This document shows positions 33,138 through 41,824 of a stretch of DNA of 42,987 nt, in pieces. Within the stretch, counting starts at the first letter, position 1; every line of letters starts with the position of its first letter. Under the pieces are notes generated by a model. The model was not told where the DNA came from, did not search any database, and saw nothing but the letters and a program-made list of their open reading frames with translations. Origin of the DNA: Candidatus Wallbacteria bacterium (GTDB lineage: Bacteria > Muiribacteriota > UBA6191 > JACPRK01); contig JACPRK010000107.1 of the NCBI GenBank assembly GCA_016190005.1, positions 1 to 42,987 of the forward strand, read 5' to 3'. Position numbers and translations under genes: made by a program.

Positions 33138-34547
33138 TCAGAAGGAAAGCCGGACGCGCTGGCCGCGGATCTGGGAGGATTCCCGCCAGAGAGCCAGCCA
33201 GGTCTGGCTCGCGGGATCGTAGGCAGCGGTGGCGAGATCCTGCTCGGCGGCGCCGCTGGCGACGAAGAAGTCCTGGTCGCTGCTCACGGGGATGCCTGAG
33301 CCGTCATGGTGGAAGAGGTGCCCCAGGATGTCGAGCGAGGAGTTGCTAGTGCGGGCGTCCTGCCAGGTGACGAGAAAGCGGTCGATTCCCGTGGCATACG
33401 ACACGCGCGGCAGGTCTGCCTGAAAGCGCTGGTCGGTCACCGTCGTGAGGTTGCCGGTGGAGGCGCCGGTCTCGCTCAGGCTTTGCCGGACGATCTTGCG
33501 GTTTACGCCCGTGGCATTCTCTCGCCAGACGGTCAGGTACTGGAATCGCTGGGTGTTGAAGGCGATGTGGGGGGCGATCGGCTCGCTCGAGGCGCTCGGG
33601 CTCAGGCCTCCGGTCTGGAGTGTGGCAACGATCTCGTTTGCAATGAACTGGACCCCCACCCGGAAGACTCGCGAGTTGGTGGGAGGACCCGCATTCCAGA
33701 CGACCTGCCACTGGTCGAGGCTGGAACTGTAGGCTACGGCCGGGCGAGCCCGCCGATCGAATTCGGGCACGGCGCCGTTTGCATCGAGTTGTTTTGCGGC
33801 TGCCTGGGGTGCCCCGTCACTGTTGACCACCCGCGCGAAAAGCCTGTAGGTCGTCGCGCCCGTGCCTGTTGGCTTGGCAAAAACCACCAGGTACTTGCTG
33901 CCGTCCCGGTTCCCCGCGATCGCCGGCAGCACGCAGTCCTTCGAGGTCGCTGGCGTGTCTGAGGACTCCGCCGTGATCGTCACCGGCAGCGCGTCCGTGA
34001 TCAGATTGAGATTGTTACCCTCGCGGCGAACTCGGCGGCCCATGATGCTGCGCGGACCGGTCGACGGAAACGGCGTCTCCTCCCAGACTACGAAGAGCTC
34101 GTTCTTGTCGCCTTCGCGCGCGGCCACTGCCGGATTCCGCACGAGCCGGTTGCTCGATGAGACCTGGACTCCGACCGTCTCCAGCCGGGTGCCGTTGGAA
34201 TCGAAGCGCACCGGCTTCCCCGTGATCACGTTGGAGAGCCCGGAGCTCACGCTGCCGTCTTCCCAGAACGCGACGTAGGCCCGTTCGGCGGTGTTCTGGG
34301 AGGCGTAAACCACGACCGGACTGGATGCGGCTCGCGTCCCGTCCGTGACGTTGAACGGGTCGCCCTGCAGGTGCGGCCGACTGCCGCTAGACCCGCCGTC
34401 GCTGGTGCCGTCGCCCGTGGAGGTGCTGGTGGTCGTGATGTTGCCGAACGTCGTCAGCTTGCAGCCCGAGTTGACGAAGAAGAACGTCGCCAGCGCCGCC
34501 ACGCACGCCACCGCCTGCCACCCCCCTCGTCCGGTCTCACTCCTCAA
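33138..34547 (-). CDS. Lipoprotein with beta-propeller-like repeats
   Basis: About 469 aa. The leader WQAVACVAALATFFFVNSGC ends in a lipobox-like NSGC. A Ser/Thr/Gly-rich linker follows, then beta repeats of the form YLVVFAKPTGTGATTYRLFA, QWQVVWNAG, YLTVWREN and FLVTWQDARTSN, which suggest a propeller of about six or seven blades. It is probably outer-membrane or periplasmic; its function is unknown. The start is uncertain. TTG at 34547 gives a basic n-region but lies within a 7-nt repeat array, whereas GTG at 34511 follows a GAGGGGGG but lacks basic residues. No catalytic residues are recognised. It lies 57 nt after the HEAT gene and 41 nt before the oxidoreductase gene. Confidence 0.78.
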   Translation of the reverse strand: MRSETGRGGWQAVACVAALATFFFVNSGCKLTTFGNITTTSTSTGDGTSDGGSSGSRPHLQGDPFNVTDGTRAASSPVVVYASQNTAERAYVAFWEDGSVSSGLSNVITGKPVRFDSNGTRLETVGVQVSSSNRLVRNPAVAAREGDKNELFVVWEETPFPSTGPRSIMGRRVRREGNNLNLITDALPVTITAESSDTPATSKDCVLPAIAGNRDGSKYLVVFAKPTGTGATTYRLFARVVNSDGAPQAAAKQLDANGAVPEFDRRARPAVAYSSSLDQWQVVWNAGPPTNSRVFRVGVQFIANEIVATLQTGGLSPSASSEPIAPHIAFNTQRFQYLTVWRENATGVNRKIVRQSLSETGASTGNLTTVTDQRFQADLPRVSYATGIDRFLVTWQDARTSNSSLDILGHLFHHDGSGIPVSSDQDFFVASGAAEQDLATAAYDPASQTWLALWRESSQIRGQRVRLSF

Positions 34548-34596
34548 GCCTCACTCCTCACCCCTCGAGCCTCACCCCTCAAGCCTCTCTCCTCGA
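34534..34596. repeat. Imperfect 7-nt tandem array over a gene start
   Basis: Nine 7-nt units (GTCTCAC, TCCTCAA, GCCTCAC, TCCTCAC, CCCTCGA, GCCTCAC, CCCTCAA, GCCTCTC, TCCTCGA) run without interruption. On the minus strand every unit carries a GAGG/TGAG core, so the array supplies several Shine-Dalgarno-like sites ahead of the lipoprotein gene and includes its TTG start. Confidence 0.85.
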
Positions 34597-34603
34597 GCCT
34601 GCC

Positions 34604-37600
34604 TCATGCCATCTCGTTCAACTCGCGGATCTGCTGCATGGCTCCCAGCGCGGCCACGCGCACGTCCCTGTTCTGGTCCTTCTGGGCGTTGCGCAGCGCC
34701 ACCATCGCGCTGACGTCGCCGATGTTGCCGAGCGCCATGGCGGCCTTCTCGCGGACCTCGTAGTCGCGATCGTCGAGCAGGCCGATCAAGGGCACCACGG
34801 CCCCGCGCTCTCGCAAGTTCCCGAGCACGGTCGCCGTGTTGGCCCGCATCGCCCGCGCGCGGTGCGCGGTGGCGTCCAGCAGCGCCGGCACCACGGTCGG
34901 CGCGGCCGCCCTCGACAGCAGCTTGATCGCGCTGGCCTGGATCGCCGGGTTGGCGTGCGCCAGCGCATCGACCAGGCTGGCCACGGCGGTCTCGCCCATG
35001 TCGCGCAGCGTCTGGAACGCCTGCGTCTTGACCCAGAGATCCGGGTCGTCCATCGCCTCCAGCAGCGGCACCACGGCCTTCACGTCGCCGATCCGGCCCA
35101 GCGCCCGCACGCTCGCCTGTCGCACTTGCGGGTTGGTGTCGCGCAGCATCTGGATCAGCGGGTCGACCGCCTTCTTGCTCCCGAGCTTGCCGAGTGTGTT
35201 GACGATCGATTCCCGCACCTGGCTGGACGTGTCCCGCAGACCCGCCACCAGAACCGGCACGGTCCTCACCGACTCCAGGCTCCCCAGCGCCCGCGCGGCC
35301 GCCACGCGCACCTCGGTGGCGCGGTCGTGCAGCGCCGAGCCGAGCACGTTGAGCGACCTCTCGTCGGGCATTCGCGCCAGCACCTCCACGGCGCGCTTGC
35401 GCACCTTCTCGCTGACGTCCTTCGTGGCGTTCGTCAGTACGTCGAAGACCTCGCGGATGCCGATCCGGGACAGCGCCACCACCGACGCGAACCGCACGCC
35501 CTCGTCGGGGTCCTTGAGCAGATCGCCCAGCCGGGACACGCACCGGCCGTCCTGCTGGATACCGATGGTCACGACCACCCGGCGCCGGGCCGTGCCCGTC
35601 GTCGCGCCGATCGCTGCCAGGAGCTTCTCGACGACCGTGCGGGAGGAGAGCCGCTTGAGTGCCTCTCCGATGTTCTCGACCTCTTCCTCCATATCGTCGC
35701 GCTTCAGGAGCTCCACGAGCGCCGTCGCGCTCGCTTCGCGCTTGAGGAACCCCAGGCTGTAGACCTGCCACCGCCTCACGGCCGGGTAGGGCCCCGAGGA
35801 AAGGTGCTCCAGCACCGCCTTGACGGTGTCGGGCAAGTCCAGCTCGCCCATCATTTCGGCCGCCGCCCGCTGCAGGCACGAGAGGCTCTCGCGGATCACC
35901 AGCTGTAGGCTGTCCGGCGCCGCGCGGAGCCGGTCCTCATCGCCCTCGGCGTAGGTCTCCTCGATCAGCTTGAACAAAAGGTCAAGCGCCCGGACGTGCT
36001 TCATCCGCCCGAGGCTCCGGGCGATGGAGAGCCTGAGCCAGGCGTAGCTCTCCTTCATCTCCCAGCGGAGGTCGTCGTCAGCCCAGAGCCGCGAATCGGT
36101 CTGCACCAGCGCGTCGGCGATCTCCTCGCGGAGCCGGATGTCCGACTTCTCCATCAGCTTGAGCAGCGGGTTGATGGTCCGCATGTCGCCGATGCGCCCC
36201 AGCACCCGCACGACGCGCGTGACCAGCTTCTCGTCCTCGGTCGAAAGCATCTCGACCAGCGACCGCACGCTCTCCGTGCCGATCTGTTCCAGGCTCTGCA
36301 TCGCTTGGGCGCAGACGTTCTCGTCGGCATCCTGCAGGAGTTGGATGAGCAGCGGCACGCCCTCGTCGGAGCCGAGCGTGCCGAGCGCCGCGGCGGTCTC
36401 GCGCCGGACGGCCTCGTCGGGGTCGTGCACCAGCCGTTCCAGCCGCGGAAGGGCCGACGGGTCCTGGACCGCGCCGATCCCCGCGACCGCGATTCGTCGC
36501 ACCTCGCCGTCTGCATCGGTCAAGAGCCCTTCGAGCGCCGCCAGCGCGTCCTGAGAGCCCAGGCCGCCCAGGCTGCGGGCGATAGGGATCTTGAGCTCCT
36601 CACGGTTGAGCGCCAGCACCTCGATGAGAGGCGGTACGGCCTCGCGGCTGCCGAGCGTGCCGAGCGCCTCGATGGCGGCCCGCTGCACGGCCAGGTCGCC
36701 CGCGGAGCGCAGCACGCCGATCACCTCGACCACGACGGTGTCGTCGCCGATGGCGCCCAGCGCGCCGACCGTCTCGGCCAGGAGCTCGTCGTCGCCCGCG
36801 GCCAAGAGCGAAAGCAGGTGCGGCACCGACTCCCGGCTCTTCATGCGCCCCAGCGCCCGGACGGTCTCCAGCCGCACGCCCCGGTCCGGCTCCGACAACA
36901 GCTCCAGCAGCGAGCGCGCGCTGCCCGGGTCGGAGAGCGCCCCGAGCGCCTGGATGGCGCGGATGCGCACGTCGCGATCCGGGTCGCGCAGGAACTTGAG
37001 CAGCGTCCCGAGCGCCTCGGGGCTGCCGATCTCTCCCAGCGACCGGGCGATGATGTAACGCATGTCGCGATCGGCGACGCCTGAGAGCTGGATCAACGGC
37101 TTCACGGCGCGCTCGTTGCCGATGTCACCGAGCGCCTCGACCGTGATGTAGCGCAGGTCCTCGTCGGGCTCGTCGAGCAGCCGGATCAGCGGCTCCACGG
37201 CCGACTGGTCTCCGATCTTGCCGAGCGATTTGACGCAGAGGTAACGGATGTTTTGGCTCTCGACCTGCAACGCCTTCAGCAGCGGGCCCGTGGCGCGGCT
37301 GTCGGACAGGTTGCCCAGCGCCACGATCGCGCACTCCCGGATCTCGGGCGACGGGTCGGCCAGGAGGCCGATGAAGTCGGGCACCGACCGCGGGTCCAGC
37401 ATCCGCCCGAGCCGCTTGACGATCTCGTAACGGCGGTCCTCGTCCTTCGTGATCACGAGCTGCTTGATCAGCGCCTCGGTGGTCTCGTCCTCATCCCCGC
37501 CGGCACCGGCGCGGTAGGCGCCCTTGCGCTGTTCCTCCGCGGCCTCGGCTTCCTCCTCTTCGGTCCGCGCCTCGGGCGCGGCGGCGGGGCGGCGACCCAT

Positions 37601-38815
37601 CCGGGCCACCATCCCGGCGATCTCCTCGTCGGAGGCGTCGGCCGACGGCGCTGGCGGCGCCGCGGGGATCAAGTCCTCGTCGTCGTCGCCGTCCAGAAGA
37701 CTCGAAGCAGCCGATAGCTCCGGCGGCTCCGCCGACTCCTCCGGCGCGCCCACCGAGGGCGCCGACTCCAGGTCGGCCAGAAAGTCGTCCAGCCCCGCGT
37801 CGGCAACCGCGGGCTTCGCTTGCGGCGCCTTGGCCGCCGCGGGCTTCTTCAGCGGCGGGAACAGGTCCTCGTCGGCGGCCTCCGCGCCAGGCTCGGCCGG
37901 AGCCTCGTCCAGCTGCTTCTTGCGCGGCGGCAGAAGGTCCTCGTCGAAGTCGGTCACCGGCGACTCGAGCGACGCCAGCGGCTTCCCGGGGATCTGCGGC
38001 CCCTTCCCCGCGGGCGCAGAGATGTCCTTCAACAGCGAGTCGAGCTCGTCATCGCCCGACAGCGCGTCCAGCTCGCGCGCAGGCGCCGAGAAGTCGTCCT
38101 CCTCGGGCGGCGGTGCCGCCGCCAGCGCAGGCTTCTTCGGCAGCTTCGGCGACAGCTCCCCCAGAAGCTCGTCCAGCTCGTCGGCAGGCTCCGCCGGCTT
38201 GCCCTTGCCGGCAGGCCCCGAGCCGACGTCGGCCAGCAGGCTCTCCAGCTCGCCATCGTCGACACGCGGGGCCGGCTTCGCCGACGGCGCAGGTTTCCGG
38301 GGCGGCAAGAGCGAATCGTCCATCGACGGGACCGGCTGCCCGCCCCCACCCTTTGGCTTCTCCATCGCGCCGAAAAGCTCCTCGAGCTCACTGTCGTCCA
38401 CGGCCCCGGCCTTGCGCGGCGCCGGCAGCTCCTCGCCCAGAAGACTGTCCAGCCCCGAAATGTCCGACGACACCGCCGGCGGCGTCCGCGCGGCCGGCTT
38501 CTTCGGCCCGATGTCCGGAGTCGACCCGTCGAACCCGCTCAAGAGCGACTCGATATCGTCCTCGCCGCTGGCCGCCGGCGCCTTCGCCTTCGCGGCCGAC
38601 GGGCCCGTGTCGAGCGCAAGCTCCTCCAGGTCCTTCAACAGGTCCTCCTGACTCGCCGTCAAGGCGTCGCCCCCGCGGCCGGCCGAGGGAATCACCGCTG
38701 ACGAAAAAATCGGCGCCTTCGCACTCTTGGCGCCCTCCTCGCCCAGCGGGTGTCCGCACATGATGCAGAACTTGTTCTCGTCGGTGTTCTTGAATCCGCA
38801 GCTCGAACACTTCAC
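34604..38815 (-). CDS. Zinc-ribbon, acidic-motif-array, HEAT-repeat scaffold
   Basis: 1403 aa from GTG 38815 (GAGGA 10 nt upstream); a frame extension to GTG 38857 has no ribosome-binding site. Residues 1-25 are a zinc ribbon (VKCSSCGFKN, then FCIMCGHPL: C3, C6, C17, C20). Residues 57-390 are acidic, Pro/Ala-rich and probably disordered. They hold about seven copies of a short motif, D/E-x-LDSLL, and four copies of DEDLLPPRK or close variants. From about 445 to the end there are roughly 25 HEAT/PBS-type repeats (VRALGRIGDVKAVVPLLEAM and similar), interrupted near the middle by a non-repeat helical segment. No signal peptide is seen, so it is a cytoplasmic scaffold. No catalytic site is visible. 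Partners are unknown. Confidence 0.88.
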   Translation of the reverse strand: MKCSSCGFKNTDENKFCIMCGHPLGEEGAKSAKAPIFSSAVIPSAGRGGDALTASQEDLLKDLEELALDTGPSAAKAKAPAASGEDDIESLLSGFDGSTPDIGPKKPAARTPPAVSSDISGLDSLLGEELPAPRKAGAVDDSELEELFGAMEKPKGGGGQPVPSMDDSLLPPRKPAPSAKPAPRVDDGELESLLADVGSGPAGKGKPAEPADELDELLGELSPKLPKKPALAAAPPPEEDDFSAPARELDALSGDDELDSLLKDISAPAGKGPQIPGKPLASLESPVTDFDEDLLPPRKKQLDEAPAEPGAEAADEDLFPPLKKPAAAKAPQAKPAVADAGLDDFLADLESAPSVGAPEESAEPPELSAASSLLDGDDDEDLIPAAPPAPSADASDEEIAGMVARMGRRPAAAPEARTEEEEAEAAEEQRKGAYRAGAGGDEDETTEALIKQLVITKDEDRRYEIVKRLGRMLDPRSVPDFIGLLADPSPEIRECAIVALGNLSDSRATGPLLKALQVESQNIRYLCVKSLGKIGDQSAVEPLIRLLDEPDEDLRYITVEALGDIGNERAVKPLIQLSGVADRDMRYIIARSLGEIGSPEALGTLLKFLRDPDRDVRIRAIQALGALSDPGSARSLLELLSEPDRGVRLETVRALGRMKSRESVPHLLSLLAAGDDELLAETVGALGAIGDDTVVVEVIGVLRSAGDLAVQRAAIEALGTLGSREAVPPLIEVLALNREELKIPIARSLGGLGSQDALAALEGLLTDADGEVRRIAVAGIGAVQDPSALPRLERLVHDPDEAVRRETAAALGTLGSDEGVPLLIQLLQDADENVCAQAMQSLEQIGTESVRSLVEMLSTEDEKLVTRVVRVLGRIGDMRTINPLLKLMEKSDIRLREEIADALVQTDSRLWADDDLRWEMKESYAWLRLSIARSLGRMKHVRALDLLFKLIEETYAEGDEDRLRAAPDSLQLVIRESLSCLQRAAAEMMGELDLPDTVKAVLEHLSSGPYPAVRRWQVYSLGFLKREASATALVELLKRDDMEEEVENIGEALKRLSSRTVVEKLLAAIGATTGTARRRVVVTIGIQQDGRCVSRLGDLLKDPDEGVRFASVVALSRIGIREVFDVLTNATKDVSEKVRKRAVEVLARMPDERSLNVLGSALHDRATEVRVAAARALGSLESVRTVPVLVAGLRDTSSQVRESIVNTLGKLGSKKAVDPLIQMLRDTNPQVRQASVRALGRIGDVKAVVPLLEAMDDPDLWVKTQAFQTLRDMGETAVASLVDALAHANPAIQASAIKLLSRAAAPTVVPALLDATAHRARAMRANTATVLGNLRERGAVVPLIGLLDDRDYEVREKAAMALGNIGDVSAMVALRNAQKDQNRDVRVAALGAMQQIRELNEMA

Positions 38816-39011
38816 GCCGACCACATCCTCGAAAAACGACAGTACCCCGGAGGACACATCGACAAAACTGGCCGCGGTTCGAAGAGGACTTGTGCGATCG
38901 CGCCGCGTCCCGCGCTCGCTGCAACCCGGTCGGAGAGCGCCCTCCCGGACGCGTCCTGGGTCGAGCCTACCGCAATCGGGCCCCGTCCGCCGCCCGGGAC
39001 CGCCACTCGGC

Positions 39012-39017
39012 TAGACT
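39012..39017 (+). promoter_or_regulatory. -10 element, probably leaderless promoter of cyclodeaminase-family gene
   Basis: TAGACT ends exactly 6 nt before the ATG at 39024, and no Shine-Dalgarno precedes the start. This spacing places the first transcribed base at or beside the ATG. The rest of the 208-nt divergent gap (38816-39011) shows no clear element apart from a weak TACTGT box on the minus strand (38844-38839). Confidence 0.5.
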
Positions 39018-39023
39018 GCTCCC

Positions 39024-40037
39024 ATGACCGCTTCCGACACTGCCGGCCCCAACTCCAGCGCCAACGCCGGCCAGCTCCTCTATCTCTCGCGCGCCGACGT
39101 CGAGGCGCTCTGCCTGCCACCCGCGGAGGTCATCGCCGCCGTCACCGACGCCCTGCGCGAGCTCGGCTCGGGCGCCGCCGAAATGCCCGCCAAGCCGGGC
39201 ATCCACACACGCCCCGACTCCTTCATCCACGCGATGCCGGCCTACCTCCCCTCGCTCGGCGCCGCAGGCATCAAGTGGATCTCGGGCTACCCGGCCAACA
39301 CCGCGCGAGGGCTGCCCTACATCTCCGGCCTGCTGACCCTGAACGACCCCGGGACCGGCCTGCCGCTCTGCGTCATGGACGCCACCTGGATCACCGCCGC
39401 CCGCACCGGCGCCGCCACCGCCGTGGCCGCCCGCTTTCTGGCGCGCCCCGACTCAAGAAGCCTCGCCATCCTCGGGTGCGGCGTCCAGGGCAGAAGCAAC
39501 CTGGAGATGCTCCGCACCGAGCTGCCCGGCCTGTGCGAGGTCCGGGCCTTCGACATCCGCGCCGAAACGGCCTCGTCCTACGCCGCCTGGGCCGAGCGCG
39601 CCTTCGGTGTCACGGTCCGAGTCGCCGCCAGCCCCAGGGAAGCCGTGCAGGGCGCCGACATCGTGGTCACCGCCGGCCCGATTCTCCAGGAGCCCTCCCC
39701 CGTGATCGAGCCCGGCTGGCTCGCCGAAGGCGTCTTCTGCTGCACGCTCGACTTCGACTCCTACGTCACACCCGAGGCGATGGAGGCCTGCCCGCGCCGC
39801 CTGACCGACGAGCTCGCCCAGCTCGCCTACTACCGCAAGGCCGGCTACTTCCGGCGGACCCCGCCCATCGAGGAGGACCTGGGGATGCTGCTCACGGGCC
39901 GCATCCCGGGCCGCTCGAACCCGGGCGAGCGCATCCTCGCAGTCAATCTCGGGCTTGCCGTCGAGGACATGGCATGCGCCGTTCGCCTCTACGAGCGCGC
40001 CACGCGCCAGGGCGCCGGCGTGCGGCTACCGCTCTAG
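39024..40037 (+). CDS. Ornithine cyclodeaminase / mu-crystallin family protein
   Basis: A 337-aa NAD(P)-dependent enzyme. The family lysine is K84 in GIKWISGYP, the conserved ARTGAATA stretch is at 126-133, and the dinucleotide-binding loop is LGCGVQGRSNLEML (150-163). The acidic catalytic region is around CTLDFDSYVTPEAME. Family members include ornithine cyclodeaminase, alanine dehydrogenase, ketimine reductase and lysine cyclodeaminase; the sequence alone does not tell which. The gene stands alone on the plus strand. Its TAG stop shares the palindrome CTAG with the stop of the convergent receiver gene, giving a 4-nt overlap. The N-terminal 15 residues are variable; a later start is possible but no in-frame ATG lies nearby. 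Confidence 0.92.
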   Translation: MTASDTAGPNSSANAGQLLYLSRADVEALCLPPAEVIAAVTDALRELGSGAAEMPAKPGIHTRPDSFIHAMPAYLPSLGAAGIKWISGYPANTARGLPYISGLLTLNDPGTGLPLCVMDATWITAARTGAATAVAARFLARPDSRSLAILGCGVQGRSNLEMLRTELPGLCEVRAFDIRAETASSYAAWAERAFGVTVRVAASPREAVQGADIVVTAGPILQEPSPVIEPGWLAEGVFCCTLDFDSYVTPEAMEACPRRLTDELAQLAYYRKAGYFRRTPPIEEDLGMLLTGRIPGRSNPGERILAVNLGLAVEDMACAVRLYERATRQGAGVRLPL

Positions 40038-40777
40038 GCGCCGCCCGTGCTCCGCTCCGGATCGAGGTCGTCGGCGAACCGGGCATGGTGCTCGGCCTCG
40101 TCCAGGGCACGCTCCACGTCCACCAGCTTCTGGCGCTCCACGAACGCTTCGGAGGCCAGCCGAGAGACCGTCTCTATGTTCTCGACCAACCGCAGGATCC
40201 GGGCAAGGTACTGGCGCAGGTAGCGCGCCGCGCGCTGCTGGCGCTCGTGCGGAAATCGGTAGGCCTCCAGCTCGGCCACCTTGGCCAGGGCCGCCGCGGC
40301 GGGTTCGCGAATTCCGGGCGAAAGCGTCGCTGCCGCGCTCTGTAGGAGGTTCAACCGCTCGCTGTCCGAGACGCGCCGGTAGGTACGGGTTCGCTCCAGG
40401 AGCCTGGCGATGCGGGCGATGAGCGAGCCGGTGTCCGTCTGCTTGCCCACGTAGTCGTCGGCGCCGGTCCTGAGACCGGCCATGACGGACGGCACCTCGG
40501 TCTTCGACGAGAGGATGATGACGGGGATGTCGTGCGTCTCGGTGCCATCGCGGATGGCGGCGCAGACGTGGAAGCCGTCGACACCCGGCAGCTGGACGTC
40601 CAGCAGCACCAGGTCCGGCCGGCGCTTCCTCAGGGCCGCCAGCCCTTCCTCGCCCGATGCCGCGATCTCCACGGAGTACCCCTCGCGCTCCAGGAGCTTG
40701 GCGTAGAACTTCGACTGGAACTCGCTGTCCTCGACGATGAGGATGTGGCCGGGAGCGGAGGCAGCGGTCTCAGTCAC
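40034..40777 (-). CDS. Receiver protein with degenerate DHp-like tail (paralogue B)
   Basis: 247 aa from GTG 40777 (AAGGAG upstream). Residues 10-125 form a response-regulator receiver: acidic pair in VEDS, phospho-acceptor D60 in LLDVQLPG, LSSKTE and K112 in YVGK, all intact. Residues about 135-235 are a two-helix region clearly homologous to the tail of the upstream paralogue. There the histidine-kinase-like H-box has become SPGIREP, with proline (P154) in place of His. It has neither a DNA-binding domain nor an ATPase domain. The start overlaps the stop of paralogue A by 8 nt, so the two are cotranslated. It possibly forms a heterodimer with A or acts as a phosphate sink. The long frame to 40873 is not used. 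Confidence 0.85.
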   Translation of the reverse strand: MTETAASAPGHILIVEDSEFQSKFYAKLLEREGYSVEIAASGEEGLAALRKRRPDLVLLDVQLPGVDGFHVCAAIRDGTETHDIPVIILSSKTEVPSVMAGLRTGADDYVGKQTDTGSLIARIARLLERTRTYRRVSDSERLNLLQSAAATLSPGIREPAAAALAKVAELEAYRFPHERQQRAARYLRQYLARILRLVENIETVSRLASEAFVERQKLVDVERALDEAEHHARFADDLDPERSTGGA

Positions 40778-41537
40778 GGTCCGCTCCTTGCGCGACGGCC
40801 TCTCCAAGGGTGGCGGGCTCCTCGACGGATTCGTGCGCCTCGCGCGCCATGCGCTCGGCCTGGGCCAGCGCATCCTCCAGGTCCAGCATCTGGTCCCTGG
40901 CGATGAACGTGTCCGAGGCGATGCGAGAGACCCGTTCCACGTTCTTCAACAGCCGGACGATGCGAGCCAGGTGCCGGTCCAGCTCCTCCACGGTGCGCCC
41001 GAAGACGGCCGAGTCGGGCGCGTCCGCCTTCAAGACCTCCAGGCTGAGAAAGACGACCTGCAGCGGGTTCTTGATGCCGTGGGAGAGCGTGTCGGAGGCC
41101 TTGCGGAGCAGGCTGAGCCGGTCCTGGGACGAGAGGCGCTTGAACTCCCGGGTCCGGTCGAGCAGCCGCCGGATGCGAGCCAAGAGCGTGCGCGTGTCCT
41201 CCGACTTGCCGACATAGTCGTCCGCGCCGACCGTCAACCCCTCGAGGACCGATGGCACCTCCGTGCGCGTGGTCAGCATGATGACCGGCATGTCGAAGGT
41301 GGCCGGATCGTCGCGGATGGCCCGGCAGACGTGGAAGCCGTCCATCCCGGGAAGCTGCACGTCCAGGAGGGCCAGCGACGGCCGGGAGGCCCGGATGCGT
41401 TCCAGGCCGTCCTCGCCGGTGACGCAGACGTCGACCGCGTACCCGTTCTCCAGGAGCAGGTCCTCGATGAGGGCCGCCTGGCTGGGGCTGTCCTCCACGA
41501 GAACGATGCGCTCCGGATTGGCCGTCTTGTCTTCCAT
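40770..41537 (-). CDS. Receiver protein with H-box DHp-like tail, no ATPase (paralogue A)
   Basis: 255 aa. A receiver domain (about 10-125) has D16, phospho-acceptor D59 in LLDVQLPG, T90 and K111, all present. It is followed by a two-helix region whose first helix contains SHGIKNPLQ with H153, matching the H-box of histidine-kinase dimerisation/phosphotransfer domains. There is no HATPase domain: the protein ends at 255 with an acidic tail. The arrangement could accept phosphate on D59 and pass it through H153, as in Spo0B/ChpT-type relays; this is inference. The ATG at 41537 is preceded by seven A residues and no Shine-Dalgarno. No histidine kinase is adjacent, so the phosphate donor is encoded elsewhere. 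Confidence 0.85.
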   Translation of the reverse strand: MEDKTANPERIVLVEDSPSQAALIEDLLLENGYAVDVCVTGEDGLERIRASRPSLALLDVQLPGMDGFHVCRAIRDDPATFDMPVIMLTTRTEVPSVLEGLTVGADDYVGKSEDTRTLLARIRRLLDRTREFKRLSSQDRLSLLRKASDTLSHGIKNPLQVVFLSLEVLKADAPDSAVFGRTVEELDRHLARIVRLLKNVERVSRIASDTFIARDQMLDLEDALAQAERMAREAHESVEEPATLGEAVAQGADRD

Positions 41538-41752
41538 TTTTTTTCGTCGACCGCCGCGGGGACCGGGACCGGCAAGGTTCCGGCAGGACGGCCCGGACCT
41601 CGGAGGCGAGCCGTCCGCCCCCCGGAATCACCTTCTGATCGCTGCTCCCCCGCAGGGTCGATTGCATGTTGGCACATCCAGCCGCCCCGCCACAACTGCT
41701 CGCACCACCGGCACGCAACCTCCCCAAGGGCCCGTTCGTAGTAGGAAACGGA

Positions 41753-41801
41753 AGAGGACCCGGGTAGTCGGAGTGGCAGAGGCCACCAGCAGAGGTCCTC
41801 T
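41753..41801 (+). promoter_or_regulatory. Nested hairpin in leader of secreted-protein gene
   Basis: AGAGGACC (41753-41760) pairs with GGTCCTCT (41794-41801), enclosing an inner hairpin GTGGC (41773-41777) with GCCAC (41782-41786). It ends 23 nt before the ATG at 41825 and just ahead of the GAGGAGAG ribosome-binding site. It may be a structured 5' leader. The remainder of the 287-nt divergent gap shows no clear promoter. Confidence 0.45.
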
Positions 41802-41824
41802 CCGGGACGGTTTGAGGAGAGAGT

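Noticed and set aside
38816-38857. 14-residue N-terminal extension of the HEAT scaffold
   Set aside because: No ribosome-binding site precedes GTG 38857, while GTG 38815 has GAGGA and begins directly at the zinc ribbon.
41669-41684. TTGGCAC word upstream of the secreted-protein gene as a sigma-54 promoter
   Set aside because: The -12 element is absent: there is no GC at the required 10-nt distance from GG and no TTGC.
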